Assembly (NCBI GenBank): GCA_029931535.1
Contig: JAQPZY010001405.1
Location: 496,001-560,000, forward strand
From: Margaritifera margaritifera
Lineage: Eukaryota > Mollusca > Bivalvia > Unionida > Margaritiferidae
Direction of reading: 5' to 3'
Length of the DNA stretch: 64,000 nt
Shown here: in pieces, positions 59,101 to 63,407 of the stretch
How positions within the stretch are numbered: the first letter of the stretch is position 1
How the letters are laid out: the number at the start of each line of letters is the position of its first letter
Program-made: the position numbers and the translations under genes
The notes under the pieces: generated by a model
The model's database searches: none
The model's input: the letters and a program-made list of their open reading frames with translations, nothing else
What the model was told of the DNA's origin: nothing

Positions 59101-61393
59101 AACACACTTTTTGAGAGTCCTAAACCCCCCAACACTGACTGGGAATATGGCAGGTATGTCAATAATGCCTTGTACATCGCCTGAAATTACAAAGCCATGT
59201 ATATGCAAACATTTAAGGCAATAAAATCTATCTCTAATTGTACTTGCATCAATTGCCCTTCATATCTGGCTTTATATTTTTTAATGGCTTTAAAAAGGTA
59301 TCCCTGGTTGAACTTCTTTACCTACACCGAACAAGAGGTGGGAGAGGTTTTGGCTTCAAAGGTTGTAAATCCAAATTTCTCACTGTTTATTGTGAATCAT
59401 TGGTATTCATTCTCGGGTTGCATGTAATAAACTCATTTTGTTAGAATATAAAGATGATGCATATTTAAAAAAAAAAAAGAAAAAAAGAATGTAGTGTAGA
59501 GCTTTGGTTAAATATGTAAAAGCTTTGTGTGTCCGAAATTGACTTCTATTCTCTGTGCTATGTCGAAAGAACAACTGGGAAAATGAAAATTAATGTATAT
59601 AACTTGCTTTAAATACCACTATAAACCAATTTTATGCAAAAATATCAGAACTTAACCTCACTGCCTTTCTTAGTCCATATTACAAGTACCGTACATATTC
59701 ATTTTGACAAACTAGTATCTTATTAGTTGTATAGTGTTTGGTTTGTAACAACAAGAAATGTTTTAATTCAACAGTTCAAGTTTACTCTTGGACATCAGTG
59801 GAAAAAATCTGTGGTAAAAATAACATTAAAGTTCAGCATCAAACTGTGAGTACATGTACTTCCTGACTTACTGTTTTTGACTTAAGTTAGGAATCTAGCA
59901 CACCTGGTTGACTTCAAAGTTAGAATGTCGCCCTTTGGCTGGTGCTTGATAACAGATTAATTAAAAAAGTCATAAACAAAGTAACTTTTTTCATGAAAAT
60001 AATTTTGTTAATGACATGAATGGCCACTAATAGAGTGTAGCTATCAATACAGTGTACATGAATTCCACGCAATTAAAATTTTTCATACTCTCTAGCATTC
60101 AATGTCATTTTCTGAATCTATGGATAAAGCTACAAAAGAACATTTTTCGAGCATAGCTCACATATATTTCTGTATTATTTAAATATACAATGCCACATTA
60201 TTTTCTCAATGAATAGACTTAGAAAAAATTATCATATAAATATCTGTATGTCATTTTGCCCGATCTATTTGATCATACATTTTGCTATAAATAGTACAGC
60301 ATTAGTTTGTAGTCTCTATTAGTCATAATTATTAATCTTAACCTCTCTCTTCATTCTCAGAAATTATTATTGCCACATGTGTCTTTGAAAGAATTGACCT
60401 TTATTCAATTTGCTAAATTTAAATACACTTTTTACTTTACACAAAAACTTGTTTTAAATAATGTCTACAGGATGAACGTAATAAATGATATCTATCTTAC
60501 ATAAATGTTTTATGGGTTTGTGATATGGCTTTTCATTTGTACTTGTTACTTAAATAATTTGCTCAAAGTGAGTCTTGGAAAAAGCATGGAAATTAACCAG
60601 TACAACAAGCACTTTTATGTCAAGAATGAAGAGAAAGGTTAAGAATAATAATTATGACTAATTGAGACTACAAACAAATGCTGCAATAAAATCCATGACA
60701 GAGTTCCACTATATGGAGTGGACATGATCAGACTTAGTGGACACTTAATTCCTTGCCCTCTGTAGCCACATCCATGGTATTGAGTGGGCAATCTGAAATT
60801 CACGATCCATGTACTTTACATCACAGGGGAAAAATCACAGGCATTTGGGTTATAACTGTAGGGATTGGTGGTGGAGGAAATGTAGGGGTCTCTTTGTGTT
60901 AAAGAAAATTTAACACAATGAGCCTCTCTACACTCCTCTCCACCACCAATCCCTCCAGTTATGGCCCAAATCCCTGTGGAACAAAAATGCGTAAAAAAAA
61001 CTTATTCTGACAGACTGACCCGACTATTCTCAACTTGAAATCAGATGCACATAACTTTGTAAGTCACCTAGTTTACTATCCCGTTACCAAGTGCATGTGA
61101 ATAAAATGTAAGAGAGATCAAACACCACTCAGTGACTCACTCTTTTCCAAGGGCTGACGAGGACAAAGTTGATCTAAGCAAATTGTTGAATGCTCCTGTG
61201 ACAGTAGCTACAGCTCTGTAACCATTTCCCTGACGAACTGGAGTGGAACAAGTAGAAGAAGCAGTGCTACTTTTCCCCGACGAACTAGATCTTGAATGGG
61301 AAATTCTGTCAACATATATTTTCCCTGATTCCCGATCAGAACTAGGTGGACCTTCCCAGACATCATCGCTCTCTATGTCCATATTATAGTCTT
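314..61393 (-). CDS. GRAMD1: GRAMD1/Aster-like sterol transfer protein, partial (eight exons)
   Basis: Joined exons on the minus strand, in order: 61393-61141, 51526-51425, 42738-42249, 31532-31442, 28848-28745, 27077-26901, 23006-22857, 559-314. All seven junctions keep phase, and all introns are GT-AG. The product resembles animal GRAMD1/Aster proteins: NPTYKSRSEDF, ERLIVDYSCAMQ, NWICFYANIFRWET, KEKTARVIPNAIQ, FFTSFSARDKTY and QNALL match the family's GRAM domain, which binds phosphatidylserine and cholesterol-rich plasma membrane. Family members sit in the ER and move cholesterol from plasma membrane to ER at contact sites. The sterol-binding ASTER domain and transmembrane tail are missing because the gene runs off the left edge. 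The first seen exon starts mid-codon, so at least one upstream exon or an alternative start is expected. Which vertebrate paralogue it is closest to (A, B or C) cannot be told. Family assignment is secure; exact ends of the leader are less so. Confidence 0.9.
2370..3060. repeat. About 140-150-bp tandem repeats with TGACCTTTGACC words
   Basis: Diverged units each contain a TGACCTTGACCTTTGACC-like block, a ...TTCCTTACCCCAAGTGCAAGCCATCC-like block (TTTCTTTATTAACCAATGTGC in the first unit) and CAAAGTTTGGT..., then GAAACCATTTTT. The same family recurs at 22000-22690 and in part at 46000-46150. Confidence 0.75.
6313..6501 (-). mobile_element. tRNA-derived SINE, family A (in duplication copy 1)
   Basis: On the minus strand it begins GGAGCTGCAGTAGCCCAGTT, an A-box-like stretch, followed by the B box GGTTCGATACC. 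The body TTGGCATGATATAGC...GTTAAAAGTGCC matches the SINE at 24309-24485. An anciently decayed RNA polymerase III element, not a functional tRNA. Confidence 0.75.
6743..6793. repeat. CT then TA microsatellite
   Basis: About 27 bases of CT followed by about 24 of TA, abutting the 5' end of the SINE at 6794. A further TA run follows that SINE at 7039-7059. Confidence 0.9.
6794..7037 (+). mobile_element. tRNA-derived SINE, family C (Leu/Ser-type head)
   Basis: Opens GGTCCTGGGTGGCCGAGTGG then TCTAAGGCGC, a good A box of the Leu/Ser tRNA type, with a weaker B box (GAGTTTGAGTCTC) at about 6869. It ends GGTGTTAAACCCCACAAAAACAAACC. It is flanked by TA repeats on both sides, which suggests insertion into the microsatellite; copy 2 of the duplication lacks it. 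Confidence 0.75.
7451..7641 (+). mobile_element. tRNA-derived SINE, family B with CAAAA tail
   Basis: Starts GAAGCCACATCGGCTTAGTGG, has an A-box-like TTAGTGGTTTAAGGC and a B-box-like GGTTCCATTCC, a body with CTGGGCAAGGCACTTTAATTGCC, and ends in (CAAAA)n. Copies occur at 17470-17640 (by duplication) and, more diverged, at 40252-40415. Confidence 0.75.
9040..9790. repeat. 42-45-bp tandem array (TATCATTAGTACTTATATTTGTGAA)
   Basis: About 15 diverged units with consensus TTACCAGTATCATTAGTACTTATATTTGTGAAAAATGACA. It marks the end of duplication copy 1, and the shorter version is at 18180-18390. ORFs across it are products of the repeat. Confidence 0.85.
10990..12450. repeat. About 140-bp tandem repeats (CTTTATGCCAGGATGCTTTC family)
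   Basis: About ten diverged units. Each has GCAGATCAGCATCATTTGT, GAAAGGCCTTTATGCCAGGATG, AAATTTGGTCAAATTCTGTT..., a TTTTGAGAAGT-like block and a T-rich stretch leading to a GCCATATTTGATG-like block. No coding potential is kept across units. Confidence 0.8.
13165..13512 (+). pseudogene. Possible hAT/TTF-type zinc-finger fragment
   Basis: An open frame of about 115 codons follows a TAA. It reads RWAEKRVNDGT, then LCTWCHNCGWKN, then GTSNLQSLRFTRHEVLKEN, and ends in KKK. The C-x2-C pair followed by GTSN and xRHExxKEN resembles the N-terminal zinc finger of hAT-derived and TTF-type proteins (Cys-x2-Cys, GTSNF..., xxLxxHxxSxxH). The second His position and the catalytic domain are not evident. It may be a relic of a transposase or of a domesticated gene. 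The first ATG within the frame is at 13264. Recognition is by pattern only. Confidence 0.35.
14200..14730. repeat. About 150-bp tandem repeats (GATGATATAAGCCCATATTCC family)
   Basis: Four units with consensus CCGAGATCTTGATGATATAAG, a TATTCCAAGTTTGATCAAAATC-like block, CAGAATGGTAACAAACTCAGCC and GATGCAAGATCACCTCATTAATATGC. It is followed by a tail (GGACAGACACACAGATGCACAGATGGACAG...TCCCATAATGCC). Two units also occur at 3060-3320, the start of duplication copy 1. Confidence 0.8.
16672..16843 (-). mobile_element. tRNA-derived SINE, family A (duplicated copy)
   Basis: Same element as 6313-6501, carried by the segmental duplication rather than a separate insertion. Its B box is degraded to GGTATCAAACCC on the plus-strand reading. 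Confidence 0.7.
17199..17270. repeat. TA microsatellite
   Basis: About 70 bases of near-pure TA, in duplication copy 2 at the position of the CT/TA run of copy 1. Confidence 0.95.
17470..17640 (+). mobile_element. tRNA-derived SINE, family B (duplicated copy)
   Basis: Counterpart of 7451-7641 in duplication copy 2. The (CAAAA)n tail is missing here. Confidence 0.72.
18180..18390. repeat. 42-45-bp tandem array, short version
   Basis: About five units of the same family as 9040-9790, at the end of duplication copy 2. Confidence 0.85.
18500..20000 (+). repeat. Dispersed repeat pair, copy 1 (unoccupied insertion sites)
   Basis: Matches 57650-59160 in the same orientation. Shared landmarks are AGGCTAATTT(G/T)CATAGGTAAAG, GTGTGT(C/T)(A/G)AAGAATAAAAG, CATTCTGGAGTGTACGAC and the end GGGAATATGGC. 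It has the uninterrupted GTGAAGCATAGCAGCAATGG at about 18906, where copy 2 carries a MITE between duplicated GTAGCAGC. I see no coding sequence. Confidence 0.82.
20080..21060. repeat. About 140-bp tandem repeats (GTGGCCATATTGGATG family), block 1
   Basis: Units have TATGACCATCCATTCAGGAG, GCAATAACAAGATTTTCAA, then GATGGCTGCTGTGGTGGCC, ATATTGGATGTCAGATCGGC, a CACCATTTTCATTTAGGACC block and AGACATCATAAGAAGTC. About seven units, moderately diverged. Confidence 0.82.
21420..22000. repeat. GTGGCCATATTGGATG family, block 2
   Basis: Four further units of the family at 20080-21060, after a 360-base gap that holds a CACCTCCCCCCCCCCCC run. It includes a perfect 20-bp palindrome at 21622-21641. Confidence 0.82.
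22000..22690. repeat. Second array of the TGACCTTGACCTTTGACC family
   Basis: About five units of roughly 140 bp. Each has TTCTTCCTTACC..AAGTGCAAGCCATC, AAAGTTTGGTAA, a GATGATGGAGAACTCAAGTT-like block, GTGTGGAAACCATTTT and then GTGACCTTGACC. They are clearer and less diverged than those at 2370-3060. Confidence 0.8.
22857..23006 (-). CDS. GRAMD1: GRAMD1 exon 7: conserved post-GRAM linker
   Basis: A 150-base exon with acceptor ATCCCCTCTTTCAG. It encodes QMPPQELWHWVHCSYGEEL, GLTSSDEDYVSPPSMEDLK, DCLSKDESIINK. ELWHxVHxxYGxELGLTSxDEDYV is strongly conserved in vertebrate GRAMD1. The donor is AAG|GTTAGT; a second in-frame donor (GTGAGT) six bases further on would add Val-Ser and end the exon at 22851. 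Confidence 0.93.
23845..24035. repeat. 49-bp tandem repeat, about four units
   Basis: Consensus GAATTGACAATGATGTCAGG then GAGATTTCAGTAAATATGTG then TATGACAGT. Units differ at only a few positions. Confidence 0.88.
24309..24485 (+). mobile_element. tRNA-Lys-like SINE, family A, with 12-bp target duplication
   Basis: The head GCCCCAGGAGCTTAATTGG, TAGAGCATCAGACTAGTAAT and the B box GGTTCGATACC parallel a lysine tRNA (GGTAGAGCATCAGACT). The body GCATGATATAGCAAATATG ends in GTTAAAAGTGCC and a poly-A run (about 24468-24483). The 12-base direct repeat TCCATGCTGGGA flanks it exactly (24297-24308 and 24486-24497), as expected for LINE-mediated insertion. Confidence 0.88.
25255..25512. mobile_element. 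hAT-type MITE, CAGGGC family, 258 bp
   Basis: Starts CAGGGCTGTCGCAAGTTTGC and ends ATGGCCCTG, so the short termini are inverted. It is flanked by 8-bp direct repeats TCTGGATG / TCTGGATA. The homologous site in 39235-39270 lacks it. A shorter relative is at 58400-58537. Confidence 0.8.
25812..26324. mobile_element. MITE with GTATATACTCG-type termini
   Basis: The left end CGATATATACTCACGTATAAAC is the inverted partner of GTTTATATGCGAGTATATACG at the right end. The interior has no coding frame. The termini resemble those of the 53488-53701 element, so both may belong to one family. Target duplication not determined. Confidence 0.6.
26901..27077 (-). CDS. GRAMD1: GRAMD1 exon 6: C-terminal half of GRAM domain
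   Basis: A 177-base exon of exactly 59 codons with acceptor TTAAATTTCAG and donor CAG|GTGAGA, both ends phase 0. It encodes LTISCKEIKGITKEKTAR, VIPNAIQITTDKEKFFFTSF, SARDKTYLMLFRMWQNALLDQ. The KEKTARVIPNAIQ and FFTSFSARDKTY motifs are diagnostic of GRAMD1 rather than of other GRAM proteins. Confidence 0.96.
27078..28744 (-). other. GRAMD1: GRAMD1 intron between exons 5 and 6
   Basis: AT-rich sequence with a short TGGA run near 27981-27998. Nothing else is recognised. Confidence 0.7.
28745..28848 (-). CDS. GRAMD1: GRAMD1 exon 5: GRAM domain core strand region
   Basis: A 104-base exon with acceptor TTTAACTTTCAG and donor GTG|GTATGT, phase 0 at its end. It encodes DYSCAMQKEILVHGRMF then ITQNWICFYANIFRWETV. 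GRMFITQNWICFYANIFRWET is the signature central part of the GRAM fold (a PH-like beta barrel) and is nearly identical to vertebrate Aster proteins. Confidence 0.95.
29010..29103. mobile_element. hAT MITE, 94 bp, CAGGGGTGTCAAA termini
   Basis: Termini CAGGGGTGTCAAA and TTTGACACCCCTG are perfect inverted repeats, with an inner pair GGCC..AGATT / AATCTGGCC. The perfect 8-bp direct repeat GACTACTA flanks it (29002-29009 and 29104-29111). CAGGGGTGTCAAA ends are widespread among hAT elements of animals. Confidence 0.92.
29308..30838. mobile_element. hAT-type non-autonomous element, 1.5 kb, TAGGGGTGAAAC termini
   Basis: Left end TAGGGGTGAAACAAT, right end ATTGTTTCACCCATA (inverted), perfect 8-bp direct repeat GTTGAAGA at 29300-29307 and 30839-30846. 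Subterminal regions are full of ATCGATAC words. The interior carries a nested imperfect fold-back (29556-30214). No transposase frame remains. A 248-bp deletion relative is at 58079-58326. Confidence 0.9.
29556..30214. repeat. Nested fold-back inside the 1.5-kb element
   Basis: AACACCCACTCGCCTTCTAC at the left is the inverted partner of GTAGAAAGGGAGTGGGTGTT at the right. Inner pairs include TTTAAGTACTTTAC / GTAAAGTACTTAAA and GTCACGCAGTGAA / TTCACTGCGTGAC. Arms are about 300 bases, imperfect. Confidence 0.8.
31442..31532 (-). CDS. GRAMD1: GRAMD1 exon 4: start of GRAM domain
   Basis: A 91-base exon with acceptor TCTTTTCTTTCAG and donor TTG|GTAAGT. It encodes MLNPTYKSRSEDFKRLFK then DKDIPIDERLIV plus one base of Asp. 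It aligns with vertebrate LSPTYKQRNEDFRKLFKQLPDTERLIVD, with one or two extra residues in the loop. The Met is internal, not a start. Confidence 0.92.
31612..31778. mobile_element. Mariner-like MITE flanked by TA
   Basis: Begins CAGTAGAACCTCTC and ends AGGTCTTACTG, imperfect inverted termini, with TA on both sides. The interior has repeated GGTCTCTCA words. Related AGGTTTGACTGTA ends are seen near 23190 and 8925. Confidence 0.5.
35292..35403 (+). pseudogene. Exon-like ORF of unknown product, part 1
   Basis: An open stretch following a TGA reads GAIWVIEYTTWSYLRCAPLK, then KLLDLLGHLHFLDFK, and ends at a possible donor (AAAG|GTAAAT). The composition (W, Y, C and hydrophobic heptad-like L) is protein-like rather than random. 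No acceptor is clear at its start. It lies opposite to the GRAMD1 transcript, within an intron. I do not recognise the product; it could be a gene fragment, a retrocopy or chance. Confidence 0.25.
35549..35819 (+). pseudogene. Exon-like ORF of unknown product, part 2
   Basis: Reads LEWPFVSAVCLDHVQFPQ, then VQYVKKCLPQDMKVASRYAN, then ILSIMHVANANNFILHQKH and SVQRHLKITD. Two candidate acceptors lie at its start: ATTCAG|GA, which is stronger but out of phase with part 1, and GGAAG|AT, which is in phase. It looks like real protein sequence, but I cannot name a family. It ends at a TAG at about 35817. Confidence 0.3.
36300..37560 (-). pseudogene. Decayed DIRS-type reverse transcriptase and RNase H
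   Basis: On the minus strand, with several stops and frameshifts. Near 37460-37310: SRLFLVPKANGT, VIDLSSLN and METPRLVLSA, the N-terminal RT block of DIRS-like elements. Near 37060-36850: GVEFRMHAPSK and MADDLIILGCLFMK, the end of RT. Near 36640-36320: LEIKAIVNAFQ, NNSTVVNYI and LCLLVWDFLKWC, the RNase H block. The YxDD region is damaged and not seen. No tyrosine recombinase was found further downstream. The order RT then RNase H matches the family. Confidence 0.75.
38520..40200 (-). repeat. Retroelement-like unit, copy B (flank of the DIRS-type relic)
   Basis: 38520-39300 holds about 120-bp imperfect repeats (GTACCCAATTC, GGTGCC, GATGCTATCTGTGTCTT words) homologous to 24540-25250. 39940-40150 is homologous to 26480-26700. 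Position upstream of the RT/RNase H on the same strand suggests a gag or leader region (inference). Confidence 0.5.
40252..40415 (+). mobile_element. tRNA-derived SINE, family B (diverged copy)
   Basis: GAAGCTGCAGTGGATCAGTG, then GTTAGCATGCC (A box), CTCATGA in the anticodon loop position, and GGTTCAAATCC (B box). The body GGATAAGGTACTTAATTCCA resembles that of 7451-7641, and the tail is AAACCAAACC. Met-like anticodon, but the downstream body marks it as a SINE. Confidence 0.7.
41276..41322. repeat. TA-rich microsatellite
   Basis: Interrupted TA with TTTTATCTATATATA and CTATATATCTA units. Confidence 0.85.
42249..42738 (-). CDS. GRAMD1: GRAMD1 exon 3: long disordered region leading to the GRAM domain
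   Basis: A 490-base exon with acceptor TTTTATTTTAG and donor TATTCG|GTAAGC, ending in phase 0. It encodes about 163 residues rich in Ser, Asp and Lys, including SIQYHKESSPDQ, VTFSIEGFSAAFETD and SLDLSLSIEP, then a basic stretch (KAAKASDKKKKSSTWYS). The last part corresponds to the KKSQSWYN segment just before the GRAM domain in vertebrate GRAMD1. Most of the exon has no vertebrate counterpart that I recognise. Reading continues past the donor for a few codons, but that is intron. Confidence 0.88.
42873..42990. repeat. 32-bp tandem repeat, about 3.6 units
   Basis: Unit TAAAAGCAATAGGATTCCTT then ACATTTGAACCC. Almost identical copies about 130 bases upstream (in transcript order) of the exon 3 acceptor. 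Confidence 0.92.
46583..46933 (-). pseudogene. DIRS tyrosine recombinase, N-terminal part
   Basis: SVSAIMGYRAAISNTFKF corresponds to the core-binding helices of DIRS recombinases, followed by ITPRWNLSCVLWSLTK and PYEP. The catalytic half (R...HxxR...Y) is missing because the left terminus follows directly. Confidence 0.8.
47000..47392 (-). pseudogene. DIRS linker between RNase H and recombinase
   Basis: RSLTHRRDLLSQHRDSLL, HNNPHILHLHAWLVSGD and RLPVASFRPGE are typical of the region just before the recombinase in DIRS-like polyproteins. Confidence 0.75.
47268..47651 (-). pseudogene. DIRS RNase H C-terminus
   Basis: In another frame from the preceding fragment, so a frameshift separates them. 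SNHIPGKKNVLADSLSR is the RNase H C-terminal signature, followed by LTEWTLHHSE and RLNNRLLFY, which lead to the linker. Confidence 0.85.
47618..48121 (-). pseudogene. DIRS RT connection and RNase H fragment
   Basis: Reads GHLYLSLLGTLNATVDLV, LGCLHMHPLQFFL (RT thumb and connection), then FAGASDSSLGAHLEP and LHINNLEMKAVFLVLQ (RNase H). In relatives the first block reads TDAS, with the catalytic Asp; here it is AGAS, so that residue is lost. The Glu of LEMKA is kept. Confidence 0.82.
48134..48469 (-). pseudogene. DIRS reverse transcriptase fragment
   Basis: Carries the catalytic-type motif QYFDDWLIHNG (Y-x-D-D), then LGLLPKLKKSELIPSWDF and IGMNF, the C-terminal half of the RT core. The upstream half, including the VIDLS block, is absent. 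Confidence 0.85.
50413..50970. repeat. 33-bp tandem repeat, 17 units
   Basis: Plus-strand unit GTCTTGGTTAAGTTAATACT then GATAAGACTTAGT (33 bases; 32 where TAATAC is TATAC). Six of 17 units read ACTGTC, the rest mostly AGTGTC. On the transcribed strand the ACTGTC units give GACAGTAAGTC, a donor-like word. The 11-residue repeated ORF across it is a by-product. Confidence 0.95.
51288..51424. repeat. Diverged 33-bp units reaching the exon 2 donor
   Basis: About four degenerate units of the 50413-50970 array. The last one, ACCTGTAAGACTTACCGTC on the plus strand, includes the real splice donor of exon 2. A T/G-rich run (51257-51286) and about 300 bases of unrelated sequence separate it from the main array. 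Confidence 0.8.
51425..51526 (-). CDS. GRAMD1: GRAMD1 exon 2: short Ser/Gly linker exon
   Basis: A 102-base exon with acceptor TGTCTGTCTCACAG and donor GACG|GTAAGT. One base completes the Glu codon from exon 1; 33 codons follow (KKAHSVESLLPQGG ... NKFSGD plus Arg) and two bases carry over to make Arg with exon 3. RKKAHSVESL looks like a basophilic kinase or 14-3-3 type site, which is inference. The donor is the first unit of a tandem array that continues into the intron (see 50413-51424). Confidence 0.8.
52353..52445. repeat. 47-bp tandem duplication
   Basis: GTTTACCGAAAATGC(A/T)TGTCC, ACCATTGTACAACATCACCA, AGTGT occurs twice in direct orientation with one difference. Confidence 0.92.
52911..53165. 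repeat. 22-bp tandem repeat, ten units in 4-4-2 blocks
   Basis: Unit GTATCATGTAACCAGAGGGT plus TT. Blocks of four, four and two units are each closed by CCAACTAG, so a higher-order unit has itself been duplicated. Confidence 0.93.
53488..53701. mobile_element. Double-hairpin MITE with CGTATATACTCGTGTATA termini
   Basis: Inverted termini CGTATATACTCGTGTATA (53488-53505) and TATACACGAGTATATAC (53684-53700). Inside are two separate inverted repeats. Hairpin 1 (about 53519-53586) has arms AAACAACATAGACCCTGAT / ATCAGGGTCTATGTTGTTT; hairpin 2 (about 53604-53669) has arms CAAACTGCATAGACCCAGAT / ATCTGGGTCTTTGCAGTTTG. The two hairpins are themselves related. Confidence 0.8.
55324..55521 (-). pseudogene. 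Non-LTR retrotransposon, C-terminal end of ORF2
   Basis: On the minus strand it reads CILCQCPLTVEHILVEC, a Cys-Cys-His-Cys cluster (C-x2-C-x7-H-x4-C), then FHPVRQKYF, LKKLYEDVPPEKILDFLRE and HSLYNRF before a TAA at 55324. This is the tail typical of jockey/CR1-like elements. No RT domain is found next to it, so it is a 5'-truncated copy. Confidence 0.7.
56110..56180. repeat. TA microsatellite
   Basis: About 70 bases of pure TA. The IY-repeat ORFs on both strands are by-products. Confidence 0.95.
58079..58326. mobile_element. hAT-type MITE, 248 bp, TAGGG(G/T)TGAAAC family
   Basis: Starts TAGGGTTGAAACGATTC and ends GTGTATTGTTTCACCCCTA. The perfect 8-bp direct repeat GTAGCAGC lies at 58071-58078 and 58327-58334. 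The first 170 bases and last 80 match the ends of 29308-30838, with the break at ATTGAGAAT, so it is a deletion derivative. The homologous locus near 18906-18925 has one AGCAGC and no element. Confidence 0.93.
58400..58537. mobile_element. hAT-type MITE, 138 bp, CAGGGC family
   Basis: Starts CAGGGCCATCGCAAATTTG and ends TATGATGGCCCTG. Flanked by TGTACGAC / TGTACAAC (8 bp, one mismatch). Copy 1 of the dispersed repeat reads TGTACGACATCAACTGACAT without it. Related to 25255-25512. Confidence 0.85.
60836..60978. repeat. 143-bp inverted repeat with about 65-base arms
   Basis: CACAGGCATTTGGGTTATAA...GGGATTGGTGGTGGAGG...TTTGTGTTAAA pairs with TTTAACACAATGAG...CCACCACCAATCCC...CCAAATCCCTGTG, with a loop of about five bases. 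Could be a small MITE or a hairpin transcript; no target duplication was seen. Confidence 0.75.
61141..61393 (-). CDS. GRAMD1: GRAMD1 exon 1 in view: serine-rich N-terminal leader
   Basis: The 3' splice site reads TTGTACCCACAG and the exon opens with two bases of a split codon, then DYN-MDIESDDVWEG. The first ATG is at 61382, so translation may begin here or in an exon further upstream. It encodes an acidic start, a run of serines and threonines (SRSSSSGKSSTASSTCST) and a hydrophobic patch (AVATVTGAFNNLL). It ends GGA AAA GA before a strong GTGAGT donor, phase 2, and the split codon completes as Glu with exon 2. I see no known domain; low complexity suggests disorder and phosphorylation sites. 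Assignment to this gene rests on phase and strand continuity with the GRAM exons rather than on homology I can name. Confidence 0.75.
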
Positions 61394-61825
61394 CTGTGGG
61401 TACAAACTTTTGTTATCACATCTATTTTTTAATGAATATCATTATCTAACTACAGCACATTTTGCCAACTTTGGTAGATATCAGTAATCACTATCAAAAT
61501 ATATAATCAGGTGAGAGTTTATGGTTCGTCATATCACCAAACGTCATTTCCGGCTGTACTGACCTGGTATAATCACTCTGCACCATCGCAACTTGGCATC
61601 GGTTTTGAAAAATACCATTATCTCTGAAATTTGTTGTTTAATATTATACTTGGTCGGGCAAATAAAAAATTGTAAGTGTGTCTGAAAATGAATAAAATCG
61701 CTAATTGTTTTTTTTATTAAAAAAAAAAAAAAAAAAAAGGGAGCTAACCACGAAGAAAGTTCCGATGATCAAAAACATAGACTGATTTTAAAACTAATTT
61801 TCACTAACATTGATATTGGGTCATA

Positions 61826-63407
61826 CTAAATACCGTAAAGACGCGCAAAGACACGCAAAGACAGGGCATAGACATGGCAAAGACGGCACATAGACATTTT
61901 AAAATGACAATAGTGGAAAATACTGAATGTTTATTCCAATTTTATAAAATATAAATATTTCTATTGTCCATATGTTGTTGGGTTTTTTTTTTCGTTTTTT
62001 TTAAATGTCTGTTTGCACTCACAGTTGGTTAGTATTTTACTGTGCTGAATTAAGTGTATCAAATATCGTTGAAAATGTGCATCTTTTACAAGAAATTTAA
62101 TAATTACCTATTGTTTCAACATGTATTGAAGTTTTTTTTAGTATTGATAATTATACTTTTGATTTCCCAATACATATTATTCAAATATTAATTTGTTTTA
62201 ACATTTATACATAGAAAATAAAATGAGAAAAGATTAAGATCGCATATATTTTTTCATTTTCTTTCCTTTGTATCTAAATGTGTAATGTTTAATATTGAAC
62301 TCTGCAGAATTGTTCTACCCTTAGTACTTTAATTCTAATAAGTCACTTCTAACTATCAACTCTTTATAAGCTTGGCTATTGATATTAAAAATATATTTTT
62401 ATATGTGATGTTATGCTATGAATGATAAATGTTAACAATATATAATTATTACAAATTAAAATTGATAAACATTATTGGATATATTAGTTCATGTTAATAC
62501 ATGAATGGGTACTATGAATGATCAATATTAACAACATATAATTATCACAAATTAAAATTTATAATCACTAATGGATATATTCATTCATGTCAAGAAAAGA
62601 ATGGGTACTATGCAAATTAAAAATCAGGAGTACTGTCCAATAAACTATGAAGTATTTGAACAGTATCCATCTGTCAGTCTTATTCCTTCTCTCAACACTT
62701 ACTGTAATTAAATAATATTAGAAATCTACACAAGGACATTTCATGGTCAATAAGAAAAAGATAGAGTAGAAGTAACTTCCATATGTAAAAATATTGAATT
62801 ATTTAAAGAAAATTATGGTCAAACACATAGACAAAGCAAAAATGTATAATTCTTATTTATTTATAAATTTTGTATCAGCGGTAAATATTTTCCACTATTG
62901 TCAGTTTAAAATGTCTATGTGCTATCTTTGCTATGTTTTTTTGCGTGTCTTTGCCCATCTTTGCCCTGTCTTTGCATGTTTTGCCCGTCTATGCGCTTCT
63001 CTTTTCCCAGTTCTTACCACATGTATATTAAAAATATAAACTCCCCACAGAATTTACTGCATCATTATTAAATGAGATAAAATATGTTACAAATAATGAT
63101 AAGAAGATTCCATTTTTGTTGACATGACAAAAGACATTTACAATAATTCATAACAACTGTGAGTGCAAACAGACATTAAAAAACAAAAAAAAACAAAAAC
63201 AAAAAAAACAAAAACAAAAAAAACAAAAACAAAAACAAAAAAAAACAACATATGGACAATAGAAACCTTTCTATTTTATAAAATTGGATTCAACATTCAG
63301 TATTTTCCACTATTGTCATTTTAAAATGTCTATGTGCCGTCTTTGCCATGTCATTGCGTGTCTTTGCCCGTCTTTGCCCTGTCTTCGCGCGTCTTTGTGG
63401 TATTTAG
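61826..63407. mobile_element. Long-inverted-repeat element (about 1.58 kb) flanked by TA
   Basis: The left arm starts CTAAATACCGTAAAGACGCG and runs about 210 bases through AAAGACACGCAAAGACAGGG, CATTTTAAAATGACAATAGTGG and ACATATGTTG-like sequence to a TGTTTGCACTCACAGTTG block. The right arm (about 63157-63407) is its inverted copy. TA lies at both outer edges. A third partial arm (about 62890-63000) has the same orientation as the right one. The interior is AT-rich with no transposase frame. The subterminal GTCTTTGCCC word is repeated many times. Confidence 0.85.
62408..62612. repeat. About 102-bp tandem duplication inside the long-TIR element
   Basis: Two copies of CTATGAATGATAAATGTTAA...ATATAATTATTACAAATTAA...GGATATATTAGTTCATG...GAATGGGTA, moderately diverged. 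Confidence 0.85.

Larger units (their letters stand above)
57650..59160 (+). repeat. Dispersed repeat pair, copy 2 (with two MITE insertions)
   Basis: Direct homologue of 18500-20000, 39 kb away and in a different intron of the same gene. It contains MITEs at 58079-58326 and 58400-58537 that copy 1 lacks, and copy 1 has about 400 bases near 19030-19440 with no clear counterpart here. Confidence 0.82.
51527..61140 (-). other. GRAMD1: GRAMD1 intron between exons 1 and 2 (9.6 kb)
   Basis: Contains small tandem arrays, a double-hairpin MITE, a non-LTR fragment, a TA microsatellite, the 57.65-59.16 kb dispersed repeat with two MITEs, and a 143-bp inverted repeat. 53720-55320, 56190-57650 and 59170-60830 show nothing definite. 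Confidence 0.7.
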
